From Pseudoruegeria sp. HB172150 (lineage in GTDB: Bacteria; Pseudomonadota; Alphaproteobacteria; Rhodobacterales; Rhodobacteraceae), in the NCBI RefSeq assembly GCF_013184805.1, contig NZ_JAATNG010000007.1, positions 222,712 through 286,711 of the forward strand: DNA of 64,000 nucleotides, in the 5' to 3' direction. Made by a program: the position numbers and the translations under genes. This document shows, one piece after another, positions 29,665-38,755 of this stretch; the stretch's first letter is position 1, and the number at the start of each line of letters is the position of its first letter. Under the pieces are notes generated by a model that saw only the letters and a program-made list of their open reading frames with translations, was not told the DNA's origin and did not search any database.

Positions 29665-30573
29665 TCAGCCGTTGCCGTCCGAGAAGTCGAGCCCCATCGC
29701 CGAATACCGTTCCGCCTCGTCCAGCCAGTTCGGCCGCACCTTGACCTGCAGAAACAGGTGTACCGGACGCTCCAGCATCTCACGCAGTTCCTCGCGGGCG
29801 GCCTGGCTGACGGCCTTCACGGTTTCGCCGCGCTTGCCCAGCACGATCCCCTTATGCCCGTCGCGCGCGACGTAGATGATCTGGTGGATCACCGCGGACC
29901 CGTCGTCCTTTTCCTCCCAGCTCTCGGTCTCGACCGTCAGCTGGTAGGGCAGTTCCTGGTGTAGCCGCAAAGTCAGCTTCTCGCGCGTGACCTCCGCCGC
30001 GATCATCCGCATCGGCAGGTCGGCGATCTGGTCTTCGGGATACAGCCACGGCCCTTCCGGCATCCTGTCGGCCAGCCATTTCCGCAGGTCATCGACGCCG
30101 CGCCGTTTCTCCGCAGAGATCATGAATGTCTCTACAAAGGGATACCGGTCGTTCATTTCCTTGGTAAGGCCCAGCAGGACCGGCGCCTGCACCCGGTCAA
30201 TCTTGTTGATCGCAAGCGCCACCGGCGCGCCGCTGCCGCGTTCCTCCAGTCCCTTCAGGATTTCCTCGAGGCCTTCGGTCACGCCGCGATGCGCCTCTAT
30301 CATCAGCACGATCACGTCTGCATCCGCCGCGCCGGTCCAGGCTGCTGCCACCATCGCCCGGTCCAGCCGCCGCCGCGGGCGGAACAGCCCGGGCGTGTCG
30401 ACAAAGACGATCTGGCTCTCACCCTCAAGCGCAACGCCCCGGATCCGCGCCCGCGTCGTCTGAACCTTGTGGGTCACGATGGACACCTTGGTCCCCACCA
30501 TCGCGTTCAGAAGCGTGGACTTGCCCGCATTGGGCTCTCCGATCAGGGCAACGAAACCGGCGCGTGTTGTCAT
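29665..30573 (-). CDS. era: GTPase Era
   Basis: Essential GTPase in 16S rRNA maturation and 30S assembly. The 302-residue protein carries G1 GEPNAGKST, G2/switch KVQTTRAR, G3 DTPGLF, and G4 NKID, then a C-terminal KH domain with GHKGIVLGKRGETVKAV. The ATG at 30573 begins the conserved G domain; the frame extends 24 codons further up without conservation. In most relatives era follows rnc directly; here a plus-strand nuclease gene sits between them. Confidence 0.96.
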   Translation of the reverse strand: MTTRAGFVALIGEPNAGKSTLLNAMVGTKVSIVTHKVQTTRARIRGVALEGESQIVFVDTPGLFRPRRRLDRAMVAAAWTGAADADVIVLMIEAHRGVTEGLEEILKGLEERGSGAPVALAINKIDRVQAPVLLGLTKEMNDRYPFVETFMISAEKRRGVDDLRKWLADRMPEGPWLYPEDQIADLPMRMIAAEVTREKLTLRLHQELPYQLTVETESWEEKDDGSAVIHQIIYVARDGHKGIVLGKRGETVKAVSQAAREELREMLERPVHLFLQVKVRPNWLDEAERYSAMGLDFSDGNG

Positions 30574-30733
30574 GGAATTCCTGCAGATCTGGATGTTGGC
30601 GACATAATCAATCCCGTCACCAAAGACTAGTTCAATGCAGTCCACGAACGGGCCGCACAGGTGGTTAATTTATGCCGATCAGGGCATAACCCTTTTAGGA
30701 ACGAAACAAATTGACAGTTAGCGAGTTCAGCCG

Positions 30734-31270
30734 ATGGGACTTTTGCGTATGATTTTCCGGGCATTAACGCCCGTGAATCGAATTGGGCCGCCCCCGACTG
30801 TTAGAGCCGAAAGGCGACCGCAGATTCGAACAGAGATTGTCTCCCGGACTGTAATCTCGGTCGAAACTCGTCGGCCTGCACCTGTCGAGACGCAACGTAA
30901 AATCGTCGGACGCGCCTATGTCATCGATGGCGATACGATCGTCATCCAGAAAGCTCGTATCCGGATCGGCGGAATCGATGCGCCCGAACTGGACCATCCC
31001 TACGGACAGAAATCCAAATTCGCGATGGTTAGCCTGTGCAAAGGACAGGTCGTAACCGCCACGGTGAAGGAAACCGATGTCCATGGGCGCGTTGTGGCCA
31101 CGTGTCATCTCCCGGACGGAAGAGACGTCGCGGCGGAACTCGTCAAGATGGGCCTTGCAATCGACTGGCCAAAATACTCCGGCGGAAAATATAGCCGCTT
31201 TGAGCCTGCCGGCATTCGCAAGAGGCTCTGGCGGGCCGATCTGAGGCAACGCGGCCGCATGATTCATTAG
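30734..31270 (+). CDS. Thermonuclease (SNase-like) family protein
   Basis: A 178-residue protein with a C-terminal staphylococcal-nuclease-like domain (about residues 58-170). The family motif region VIDGDTIVIQKARIRIGGIDAPELDHPYGQ holds the Asp and Arg residues of the active site; the second part VHGRVVATCHLPDGRDVAAELVKMGLA completes the fold. A hydrophobic patch at the N-terminus is followed by a basic, Pro-rich linker, and no clear cleavage site is seen, so location is uncertain. The GC content is lower than that of era and rnc. It is inserted between them in the opposite direction. Confidence 0.85.
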   Translation: MGLLRMIFRALTPVNRIGPPPTVRAERRPQIRTEIVSRTVISVETRRPAPVETQRKIVGRAYVIDGDTIVIQKARIRIGGIDAPELDHPYGQKSKFAMVSLCKGQVVTATVKETDVHGRVVATCHLPDGRDVAAELVKMGLAIDWPKYSGGKYSRFEPAGIRKRLWRADLRQRGRMIH

Positions 31271-31274
31271 CCGC

Positions 31275-31955
31275 TTAGACGACCACCTTCTCCAGCAGGT
31301 CCTGCGCCGCCGCCTGTTCGGCGCGCCGTTTCGACGGGGCCGCGCCGCGGCCGGTCTCTCCACTGTCGAGCCGCACCTCGATGGTGAAGACCGGGGCGTG
31401 ATCCGGCCCGGTCCGGCCTATTTCGATATAGCTCGGCGGCTTCTGACCCTTGGCCTGCGCCCATTCCTGAAGCGCCGTCTTCGGGTCGCGCGCGTCTTCC
31501 TCGACCGCGCCGATCCGGTCGCCCCAGGCATGCAGGATCACGTCCCGCGCGTCCTCGAACCCGGCATCCAGGTAGACCGCGGCAATCACCGCCTCCATCG
31601 CATCGCCCAGCAGTGCCAGCTTGCGCCGCCCGCCCGACAGCATCTCGGACCGGCCGAGCCGCAGCACCTCGCCAAGCCGCAACGCCTCGGCCACGTCGGC
31701 GCAGGTCTCTTTGCGCACCAGCGCGTTGAACCTCGGCGCCAGCTGTCCCTCGGTCGCGTCACGGTCGGCGGCCAGCAGCGCCTCTGCCATCACCAGCCCC
31801 AGCACCCGGTCGCCCAGAAACTCCAGCCGCTGGTTGTCGGGCCGTGTCGCCGAGGACATCGAGGCATGGGTCAGCGCCCGCTGAAGCAGCTCTGGCCGGG
31901 CGAACTCATGGCCCAGACGCTTGCAGAATGCGGCCTGATCCGCCGACAGTTTCAT
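31275..31955 (-). CDS. rnc: Ribonuclease III
   Basis: Double-strand-specific RNase of 226 residues for rRNA processing and mRNA decay. The catalytic signature is [20 protein letters not shown], and the second acidic pair lies in [22 protein letters not shown]. The C-terminal double-stranded RNA-binding domain runs from [15 protein letters not shown] to [14 protein letters not shown]. It overlaps the end of the DUF805-LepB fusion by four bases, so it is translated from the same message. Its stop lies 4 bases from the nuclease stop on the other strand. Confidence 0.96.
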   Translation of the reverse strand: MKLSADQAAFCKRLGHEFARPELLQRALTHASMSSATRPDNQRLEFLGDRVLGLVMAEALLAADRDATEGQLAPRFNALVRKETCADVAEALRLGEVLRLGRSEMLSGGRRKLALLGDAMEAVIAAVYLDAGFEDARDVILHAWGDRIGAVEEDARDPKTALQEWAQAKGQKPPSYIEIGRTGPDHAPVFTIEVRLDSGETGRGAAPSKRRAEQAAAQDLLEKVVV

Positions 31956-33013
31956 TCAACGACCTCGAAATACCTGCCCGGCCGCCATGCCCAGACGGCC
32001 AGGGGCGATGTTGAGGCGGTAGAAAAGACCACAAGCCGGACTTTGGCAATGATGTTGCCGACCGGAAGGAAACCGACGCCGTCGGCGCTTGGCGGCAGGC
32101 GGCTATCGACTGCATTGTCGCGGTTGTCGCTGATCAGAACCACATGCCCTTCGGGCACTTCAAAGGACGGCGTGTTGTCGAGCGGTCCATTTCGGATATC
32201 CAGAACGGCGTGGCTTTCGCCGTCAGGAAGCAGTTCCATCCGCCGGCGCTTGATGCAGTCCGATCCCGGCGCCGGGCCGAAATTCGTACATTGCGGCCAC
32301 AGGTCCATCGGCCCCTGCTCCTCGAAGATCTCCACGAACGGCTCCAGTTCGACGGAGTCCACAACCGTGCCGTCAATGAAAATGGCGCCGTCACGAAGCT
32401 GCACCGTCTCCCCCGGCAACCCGATTACGCGTGAAATGTGGCGGCCCACTCGCTCCGGATGCTGGTACACCACCACGTCGCCCCGCCTCGGCATACCGGG
32501 AAAGTGCGTCGCGACGAGGTAGTCACCGATCAGAAGCGTCGGCTTCATGCTGCCAGACGGGATCATCACTGGCTGCCAGAAAATGCGCGACGCGGCGAAC
32601 AGAACGATGAGTGTCAGCAGCGTAAGGCCGGCAATGGGCCATTCCGCCGGATAGATCTCAAGGTCCGGGTTGTCGCGCGATGGTTTGATGAGCAGGACGG
32701 CAAGGACCACCAGACCGACGACCGGAACAAAGACCCAGAAGGCGTTCAGCCCGGACACGCCTATGTCGTGGAAGCGGCGCACGCTGAACCCCGCCAGAGG
32801 ATAAAGCAGCAGAGCCAGAAGTATCACGAGGGCCACGCGTATTGCCTCGGGCGTGGCTTCTATGGCCGAGATCGCCTGGGCGATCACGCCAGTGGCGAAA
32901 TAGATCGCCAGAAAGATCCCGAACTCTCTGCGTCCCGTCCGGCCATCCCAGTCAAGCCAGTCGGCCAGTAACCAACCTACTCGATAGCCTTGAAGAACCG
33001 GTCCTTCCTCCAC
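31952..33013 (-). CDS. DUF805-signal peptidase I fusion, catalytic lysine replaced
   Basis: A 353-residue membrane protein. Residues about 15-110 form a DUF805-like multi-helix domain ([10 protein letters not shown], then helices to about 140), fused to a signal peptidase I (S26) domain. The nucleophile is present as Ser155 in [10 protein letters not shown], and the C-terminal box reads [11 protein letters not shown]. The general base lysine, which should sit in the xIKRVIGLPG motif, is Ser194 here ([11 protein letters not shown], codon TCA at 32434-32432). It would therefore lack the normal Ser-Lys dyad. It overlaps the upstream intact lepB by 37 bases. It may be a regulatory or altered peptidase. 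Confidence 0.85.
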   Translation of the reverse strand: MEEGPVLQGYRVGWLLADWLDWDGRTGRREFGIFLAIYFATGVIAQAISAIEATPEAIRVALVILLALLLYPLAGFSVRRFHDIGVSGLNAFWVFVPVVGLVVLAVLLIKPSRDNPDLEIYPAEWPIAGLTLLTLIVLFAASRIFWQPVMIPSGSMKPTLLIGDYLVATHFPGMPRRGDVVVYQHPERVGRHISRVIGLPGETVQLRDGAIFIDGTVVDSVELEPFVEIFEEQGPMDLWPQCTNFGPAPGSDCIKRRRMELLPDGESHAVLDIRNGPLDNTPSFEVPEGHVVLISDNRDNAVDSRLPPSADGVGFLPVGNIIAKVRLVVFSTASTSPLAVWAWRPGRYFEVVE

Positions 33014-33765
33014 GTCCAGAAGAACAGCATCGACCGCCCCGCTGAGGAGAACATGATCCGGTCCGCGCGGCCGATCAGGTTCTCGTAGGGCACCATCCCC
33101 ACACCCGCCGGCTGCGCCACGCGGCTGTCAGTCGAGTTGTCCCGGTTATCCCCCATGAAGAAGAAATGCCCCTCCGGCACCGTGAAGACGCGGGTGTTGT
33201 CCAGACTGTTGGTGCCGATGTTCAGGATCGAGTGCTCGACGCCACCCGGCAAAGTCTCGCGATAGCGGTCCTTGATGCAATCCGCGCCGATGCCCGGGCT
33301 GCGGTTCTGACACAGCGGCAGGTTCCGTGCCGGACCCTGTTGTTCATAGGTTTCGATGAACTGGCCGTCAGGCACCTGCGTCGCCTCTTCACCGTTGACG
33401 GAAACGACGCCGTTGGTCACCTGCACCTTGTCGCCCGGCAGGCCGATGACCCGCTTGATGAAGTCCGACCCGCTGCTGGGATGACGGAACACGACAACAT
33501 CGCCGCGCTCCGGTTCGGAGCCCAGGATGCGGCCCGAGAACGGGCACATCGCGAACGGGCAGGAATACTGCGAATAGCCGTACGCCATCTTGTTCACGAA
33601 CAGGAAGTCACCGATGAGCAGCGTGTCCTTCATGGAACCGGAAGGTATCCAGAAAGGCTGAAAGAATAGTGTCCGGAACACGCCGGCGATCAAAAGCGCG
33701 TAGACGATGGTCTTGATCGTCTCGACGATCCCGTCGCCGAACCCGGATTTCTCGGACATGCTCAT
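32977..33765 (-). CDS. lepB: Signal peptidase I
   Basis: Inner-membrane peptidase of 262 residues that removes signal peptides of exported proteins. One N-terminal helix (about 18-36) leads into the catalytic core with Ser44 in IPSGSMKDTL and Lys104 in DFIKRVIGLPGD, the Ser-Lys dyad. The box GDNRDNSTDSR is intact. A segment with three cysteines (SCPFAMCPFSG, plus another near LPLCQN) is an insertion common in this order. The start at 33765 is preceded by GAGGCAGG; codon 3 is an alternative. This is the functional partner of the modified second copy downstream. Confidence 0.95.
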   Translation of the reverse strand: MSMSEKSGFGDGIVETIKTIVYALLIAGVFRTLFFQPFWIPSGSMKDTLLIGDFLFVNKMAYGYSQYSCPFAMCPFSGRILGSEPERGDVVVFRHPSSGSDFIKRVIGLPGDKVQVTNGVVSVNGEEATQVPDGQFIETYEQQGPARNLPLCQNRSPGIGADCIKDRYRETLPGGVEHSILNIGTNSLDNTRVFTVPEGHFFFMGDNRDNSTDSRVAQPAGVGMVPYENLIGRADRIMFSSAGRSMLFFWTWRKDRFFKAIE

Positions 33766-33815
33766 ACCTGCCTCGCGTTGTGTCGCCCGTGTCATGGGCG
33801 CGGCGCAGGTAAGTG

Positions 33816-34217
33816 TCAAGGCAACGGCCGGGCCTCGATGATCACGAAAGCCTGCGCCCAAGGATGATCGTCGGTCAGCGTCACGTGGACGATGGCCTCG
33901 TATCCTTCGGGCGTCATGTTGGCCAACCGTTCCGCCGCCCAGCCGGTCAGATGCATCTGCGGCTGGCCGCTCTGCAGGTTGGTGACCGCCATGTCCTTCC
34001 AGGAGATCCCCATCCGCAACCCGGTGCCCAGCGCCTTGGAACAGGCTTCCTTGGCGGCCCAGCGTTTGGCATAGGTTCCGGCGACATCTCGGCGCCGCTC
34101 GGCCTTCAGCTGCTCGACATCGGTGAAGACACGGTCGCGGAACCGGTCGCCGAAACGTTCCAGCGTCTCCGCGATCCGTTCGATATTGGCAAGGTCTGTG
34201 CCGATGCCGAGGATCAT
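33816..34217 (-). CDS. acpS: Holo-[acyl-carrier-protein] synthase
   Basis: Transfers phosphopantetheine from CoA to acyl carrier protein. The 133-residue protein is of family length, starting [15 protein letters not shown] (with the Asp metal ligand) and carrying [15 protein letters not shown] with the second acidic ligand Glu. It precedes lepB, the conserved acpS-lepB-rnc-era order; pdxJ, often upstream, is not here. The ATG at 34217 begins the conserved core; one at 34247 would overlap the upstream gene. Confidence 0.94.
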   Translation of the reverse strand: MILGIGTDLANIERIAETLERFGDRFRDRVFTDVEQLKAERRRDVAGTYAKRWAAKEACSKALGTGLRMGISWKDMAVTNLQSGQPQMHLTGWAAERLANMTPEGYEAIVHVTLTDDHPWAQAFVIIEARPLP

Positions 34218-34233
34218 AAGGTCTTCATCCGTC

Positions 34234-34695
34234 TCAGGGAATTTCAAATCGCGGGGCGATCACCCCGGTTGCCTGGTTTATGCTCACAGCCAGGATCGCC
34301 GGGTCGAAGCCGGCGGTCGCGGGCGCGAACCGCTGTGCGGGCATACGCAACGTCAGACCCGTCGCCGGCTCGTATGCCGCCGCAATCTGTTGAAAATCAA
34401 GCCCCGCGAAACCTATGCCGCCATCGTCCTCCGCCACGATACCGCAAATCCGGTCACCAAGCTCCTGGCGTGGCGGCGTCAGGACCAGCAGATAGAATGC
34501 ACCCGCGGCCGGTTCGATCGTATCCAACAGCGCCACGCGGATCTCACCGTTGGCATAGCCGCGCGAAAAAGTCTCCCATGGCTCCGCGATGTTCCGCGCG
34601 GACGCCTGCCAACCGTCACAATCTATCACCGACTGGGCTGCAGTCGGCAGGGCGCCGAGCAATAGCAAGGCTGCCCCCAAGAAATGCCTCAGCAT
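34234..34695 (-). CDS. Secreted protein of unknown function
   Basis: A 153-residue exported protein: signal peptide [22 protein letters not shown], then a mature domain with a Cys near the N-terminus (VIDCDGW) and another in DRICGIV that may form a disulfide. The rest is mostly beta/alpha without a motif I recognise. It lies 16 bases upstream of acpS in the same direction, so it may share that operon. It is divergent from the Gfo/Idh/MocA pair. Confidence 0.65.
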   Translation of the reverse strand: MLRHFLGAALLLLGALPTAAQSVIDCDGWQASARNIAEPWETFSRGYANGEIRVALLDTIEPAAGAFYLLVLTPPRQELGDRICGIVAEDDGGIGFAGLDFQQIAAAYEPATGLTLRMPAQRFAPATAGFDPAILAVSINQATGVIAPRFEIP

Positions 34696-34817
34696 GAAAT
34701 ACCCTTTCACGACCCCACGGTAACCAGCTTTCGCACGGGTCCGCGCAATTGGCAAACCCGTGGAGTGACTTGTTCGCAAAACCGGTGATATGGGAGTCAC
34801 AGATAGGGAGGAATTTC

Positions 34818-35849
34818 ATGATTGACCGCTTCGGCATTGCCGTGGTCGGCGCCGGAATGGCCGCATTGCCGCATGCCAGGGCCCTGCGCGACCTGTCGGA
34901 CAGGATCGACGTCTGCGGCGTCTACACACGCAACCCGGAAACGCGGCAGGCGTTCTCGCGGGAATACGGATTTCCGGTCGCCGACGACCTCGGAACACTT
35001 GTGGCCGATCCTGCCGTCGACGCACTGCTTTTGCTGACGCCGCCCGACGCGCGGCTGGACCCGATCCGCAGCTTTGCCGAAGCCGGGAAACACATTCTGA
35101 GCGAGAAGCCGCTCGGCCGCACGGCCGAGGAGGCCGCCGCCTGTATCGACATCTGCGATCGTGCCCGCGTCAAGCTCGGCGTCGTGTTCCAGCACCGCTT
35201 TCGCGCGGCCTCTGTCAAACTGCGGCAGATGGTGGAAGACGGCGCACTTGGTTCCATAGAACTGGTCCGGGCAGAGGTGCCCTGGTGGCGCGATCAATCC
35301 TATTACGATGCGCCCGGCCGCGGAACGCGGGCGCGCGACGGTGGCGGCGTGCTGATCAGCCAGGCGATCCATACGCTCGACCTGATGCTCTCGCTGACCG
35401 GTCCCGTTGCCGAGGTACAGGCGCTTGCTGCCACTACCGGCCTGCACAGTCTCGAATGCGAGGATTTCGCCACCGCAGGCTTGCGCTTTGCCAGCGGCGC
35501 CGTGGGGTCCGTCATGGCCACCACCGCCGCATATCCCGGCGAACCGGAATCGATCCGCCTGGACGGCACAAAGGGCAGCGTGACCCTGAGATCCGGCATT
35601 CTCCGGGTGCATTGGCGTGACGGGACCGAAGAGACGATTGGCGAGGAAGCCACCGGCACGGGCGGCGGCGCCGATCCGATGGCCTTTCCGCATGACTGGC
35701 ACATGGATTTGATCTCTGCCTTCGCCGATGCAGTGTCGAACGGTCAGGAACCGGTGCCGTCGGGCAGGGACGCCCTGCGCGTACAGCAATTGATAGACGC
35801 GATGATCCGCTCCTCCGACGAGGGCCGCGCGATCCGGATGGAGGACTAG
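34818..35849 (+). CDS. Gfo/Idh/MocA family oxidoreductase, first copy
   Basis: A 343-residue NAD(P)-dependent sugar or inositol-type dehydrogenase. The N-terminal Rossmann motif is AVVGAGMAALPHARAL; the diagnostic EKP appears in HILSEKPLGRTAEEA, and the substrate-domain histidine region reads DGGGVLISQAIHTLDLMLSL. GGGAGGA lies 5 bases before the ATG. It is followed without a gap by a second member of the same superfamily. No transporter or regulator adjoins it, so the sugar is unknown. Confidence 0.88.
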   Translation: MIDRFGIAVVGAGMAALPHARALRDLSDRIDVCGVYTRNPETRQAFSREYGFPVADDLGTLVADPAVDALLLLTPPDARLDPIRSFAEAGKHILSEKPLGRTAEEAAACIDICDRARVKLGVVFQHRFRAASVKLRQMVEDGALGSIELVRAEVPWWRDQSYYDAPGRGTRARDGGGVLISQAIHTLDLMLSLTGPVAEVQALAATTGLHSLECEDFATAGLRFASGAVGSVMATTAAYPGEPESIRLDGTKGSVTLRSGILRVHWRDGTEETIGEEATGTGGGADPMAFPHDWHMDLISAFADAVSNGQEPVPSGRDALRVQQLIDAMIRSSDEGRAIRMED

Positions 35850-36869
35850 ATGACAGGACCCGTAATCGGGGTGATCGGAATCGATCACCGCCACAGCTAC
35901 GACATGCTCGGCAACATGCTGGACATCGGCGCCACCGCGAAAGGCTGGTGGACAGAGGGCGAGCCCGGCACGCTGCCGGGCTTCGTGAAACGGTATCCCG
36001 ACCTGCCCCGCGTTGGGGACCGGGCCGCGCTGATCGAGGATCCGGAAATCGACTTGATCCTGATCGCCGGCATTCCCGCCGACCGTGCCGAAGTGGCCAT
36101 CGAGGCGATGCGCGCCGGCAAGGACGTCATGGTCGACAAGCCCGGCTGCACCACTGCGGCGCAGCTGGCCGAGATTCGCAAGGTTCAGGCAGAGACCGGC
36201 CGCATCTGGTCAGTCAACTATTCCGAGCATTTTCAGGTCCCTGCCGTCACCCGAGCCGCCGAAATTGTGGCCGAGGGCGCAATCGGCACCGTCATCCAGA
36301 CAATCGGCATGGGACCGCACCGGCTGAACCGTCCGACACGGCCGGGCTGGTTTTTCGACGAGCAGAGATATGGCGGCATCCTCTGCGATATCGGCAGCCA
36401 CCAGATCGAGCAGTTCCTGTTCTTCACCGGCAGCGACGAAGCGCAGATCGTCTCTTCCTCCGTCGGGAACTTCGCCAATCCAAAGGACCCCGGTCTGCAG
36501 GATTTCGGCGAGATCCTGCTGCGCGGCTCGGGCGGTCAGGGGTATATCCGCTGCGACTGGTACACGCCGGATGCGCTGCCCAACTGGGGCGACGGTCGCC
36601 TGACGATCCTCGGGACAGAAGGCTATATCGAGCTGCGAAAGTACGTCGACGTCGCCGGGCGCGACGGGACCAACCACCTGTTCCTCGTGAACGGGACGCG
36701 CTGCGAATACATCGACTGCGCGGATGCGGGACTGCCGTACTTCCCCGCTCTCGCCGCCGACATCCGCGACCGCACAGAAACCGCCATGGCGCAGGAACAT
36801 TGCTTCCGGACGATGGAACTGGCGCTGCAGGCACAATCGTTGGCTGTGCGGCTAGGCAATCTCCACTAG
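35850..36869 (+). CDS. Gfo/Idh/MocA family oxidoreductase, second copy
   Basis: A 339-residue relative of the preceding gene with a modified N-terminus: GVIGIDHRHSYDMLGN in place of a standard glycine-rich loop. The dinucleotide-binding lysine motif is DKPGC rather than EKP, and the substrate histidine region is YGGILCDIGSHQIEQFLFF. Its ATG follows the stop of the first copy directly. The two may act on the same substrate in sequence. A bidirectional stem-loop lies downstream. Confidence 0.82.
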   Translation: MTGPVIGVIGIDHRHSYDMLGNMLDIGATAKGWWTEGEPGTLPGFVKRYPDLPRVGDRAALIEDPEIDLILIAGIPADRAEVAIEAMRAGKDVMVDKPGCTTAAQLAEIRKVQAETGRIWSVNYSEHFQVPAVTRAAEIVAEGAIGTVIQTIGMGPHRLNRPTRPGWFFDEQRYGGILCDIGSHQIEQFLFFTGSDEAQIVSSSVGNFANPKDPGLQDFGEILLRGSGGQGYIRCDWYTPDALPNWGDGRLTILGTEGYIELRKYVDVAGRDGTNHLFLVNGTRCEYIDCADAGLPYFPALAADIRDRTETAMAQEHCFRTMELALQAQSLAVRLGNLH

Positions 36870-36904
36870 CCGAACTCGATGGATACACGTCTCTGAAAAA
36901 GGAA

Positions 36905-36932
36905 ATCGGCCGGCGCCCCCGTGCCGGCCGAT
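36905..36932. terminator. Bidirectional stem-loop between convergent genes
   Basis: ATCGGCCGGC (36905-36914) and GCCGGCCGAT (36923-36932) form a perfect 10-bp stem with an 8-base loop, between the oxidoreductase stop and the Hint gene stop. An A-rich stretch on one side gives a T-rich tail on the minus strand. Confidence 0.7.
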
Positions 36933-36954
36933 CTACCTGCGCCGTCGGGGCTGT

Positions 36955-38193
36955 CTAGTCCGACATAAGTGCGCGGGCCTCGTAGGCGCGCAAAACCGGT
37001 CTGGCCGGCGCGCCGAATGTTTCAGTATCCCTTTCTAAATGCGGGAAGACTCGGAAGAGTTCCGCCCTGGCCGCATTATCCAGTGTCGACAGTCCGTTTG
37101 CGCCCGGGTGAAAGCTTTCTGCCTCCAACCCATTGGCGTAGACGATCTCGTGGCTATCGAAGCTGAAGTGGTAATAGGTCACGTCGTCGGTACCATTCTC
37201 CACAGTCACACTGTGATCGTTGACCAGCGCCTTTGCCGGAACCAGCAGTTCATCTTCGCCAAACATCGCGTCGCAACGCCAGTTGCCGATCAGAACCCGA
37301 TGCTGTTGCGAAACTAGCAGGTCGCGCTCCGGCAGGGTTGAACCAAACGCTCTGGCCCTGATCCGGATCGGCCGCAGGTTTGGCTGACGGGCCAGTTCCG
37401 ACGCGTGCAGAACCCGCCGCGCGATCCAGCGTAGCGGCTGATAGCCGTGGTCCTTGGTCAGAACCATGTCACCGGGCATCAGATCCTCAACCCGTTTGAT
37501 ACCTTCCTGTACGCGGATCCCGGTTCCGGCGGCAAAACAGATAGGCGGTGGCATTTCGTCCGCGAAGTCGATGTTCACATTGGTCCGGTGCCCACCGGCC
37601 ACATCGAGCTCAAGGCAGATCGTCTTCTCTTCGCCATTGGCGTGAAGATAGGTGACTTCGTATGCGGCCGGGCGGCAGTCGTCCGTTTCCTCCAGACGAT
37701 AGCTTGCATCCCCGAATGCATCGCCGTTCGCATCTCCACCCTCGCCATGACCGTAAAGGTTCGTCGCAGTGAATGTGGGAGAGATTGCATTGCCCTGCGC
37801 GTCCAGCGCGGTGAAACTCAACACATTGGCCAGGTTCAACTGATCCATCGACTGCATGTTTTTCACGTGCAGGCGGAAATTCCCTTCGAAGTCGCTGACA
37901 TTCACCTCGACCGTGTCGACTTCGCAGCCGCGGCCATCATAGGCGATCGTGACATCCTCACCCGCATCCTGGCCGGTGCCGTCAAGCTGGGTGTAGGTAT
38001 CCTGTCCGCTATACTTCTGCATCGTGGCGATTGAGTGGTCGTCGAATGCGCCACCCGGATTGTCGATCCGTACCTGATCCCGATCGTCGATGTCCGCCTG
38101 GTAAACCCGGGCACCCTCTGTTCCGTTCGCATGACCGGAATCGCTTCCCGGCTTGGAATGACCTGTATTCTTGTCCGAATTCGACACACTCAT
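36955..38193 (-). CDS. Hint-domain protein
   Basis: A 412-residue protein. The C-terminal part (from about residue 218) is a Hint domain of the Hint_2 type seen in Rhodobacterales surface proteins: Cys219 in PPPICFAAGTGIRVQEGIKRVEDLMPGD, then HGYQPLRWIARR and LLVSQQHRVLI. The N-terminal 215 residues are acidic, rich in Gly, Asp and Asn and without a signal peptide, resembling a secreted repeat-poor passenger. The Hint domain should self-cleave at Cys219. The region upstream is unusually long and AT-rich. Confidence 0.85.
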   Translation of the reverse strand: MSVSNSDKNTGHSKPGSDSGHANGTEGARVYQADIDDRDQVRIDNPGGAFDDHSIATMQKYSGQDTYTQLDGTGQDAGEDVTIAYDGRGCEVDTVEVNVSDFEGNFRLHVKNMQSMDQLNLANVLSFTALDAQGNAISPTFTATNLYGHGEGGDANGDAFGDASYRLEETDDCRPAAYEVTYLHANGEEKTICLELDVAGGHRTNVNIDFADEMPPPICFAAGTGIRVQEGIKRVEDLMPGDMVLTKDHGYQPLRWIARRVLHASELARQPNLRPIRIRARAFGSTLPERDLLVSQQHRVLIGNWRCDAMFGEDELLVPAKALVNDHSVTVENGTDDVTYYHFSFDSHEIVYANGLEAESFHPGANGLSTLDNAARAELFRVFPHLERDTETFGAPARPVLRAYEARALMSD

Positions 38194-38755
38194 GATGGCT
38201 GCCCTCGCATTGGCACGATCCTATTTCTAGGGAACACCTCAGCCACAACAAAGCCTGGATTTTGACAATTTTTCGTAAATTATGGCGTGTTTGTGTTGAA
38301 AATCAGTCAACTACTGCCGACGAATACTCGTTTCGGGTTTCAGCCATACCTTTACCCAACGTCGTTCAAGTTGCCTCGCCTCTCTCAATCAGCGCGAATT
38401 GAACGAATTATACAGTGTCCATATTCAATTAACCTTTGACCAGGCTGCCACGTCACGCGAATCGCACCTGCTCCCGGGTTTTCGGAGCGCGAAGTGAATA
38501 TGGCGGAAACTGGGCACCGACACGCCGGCGTTCCGTCTCCGGACCACTGGGGATCCGCGCCGAAAAGCCTGACGGAAGGTCCGGGTTACGGCAACCGACA
38601 GCTGCTGGCCTGCCCGGCTTCGGGCCCGTTTCCGGGGACCAGCCGGCGTACGAATGCGGTCCCTCCAAGGTGTCACGAAAGCTTCATGTGACTTTTACAC
38701 GTTCAACACACCTGCGTCCGAAGCAGCAGGTGGAACCATTCCAGGGAGTTTCCAC
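38194..38755. other. Long intergenic region between Hint gene and phoA
   Basis: About 560 bases with no supportable gene. The left part (38220-38420) is AT-rich and probably contains the Hint gene promoter. The right part is GC-rich and ends in the Pho-box-like element before phoA. Small frames here lack any domain or ribosome site. Confidence 0.5.
38670..38698 (+). promoter_or_regulatory. Pho-box-like repeats upstream of phoA
   Basis: Three 7-base units at 11-base spacing: GTGTCAC (38670-38676), GCTTCAT (38681-38687), CTTTTAC (38692-38698). The PhoB consensus is CTGTCAT repeated every 11 bases; the first unit keeps TGTCA and the second keeps TCAT. It lies about 58 bases before the phoA start. 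Confidence 0.55.
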
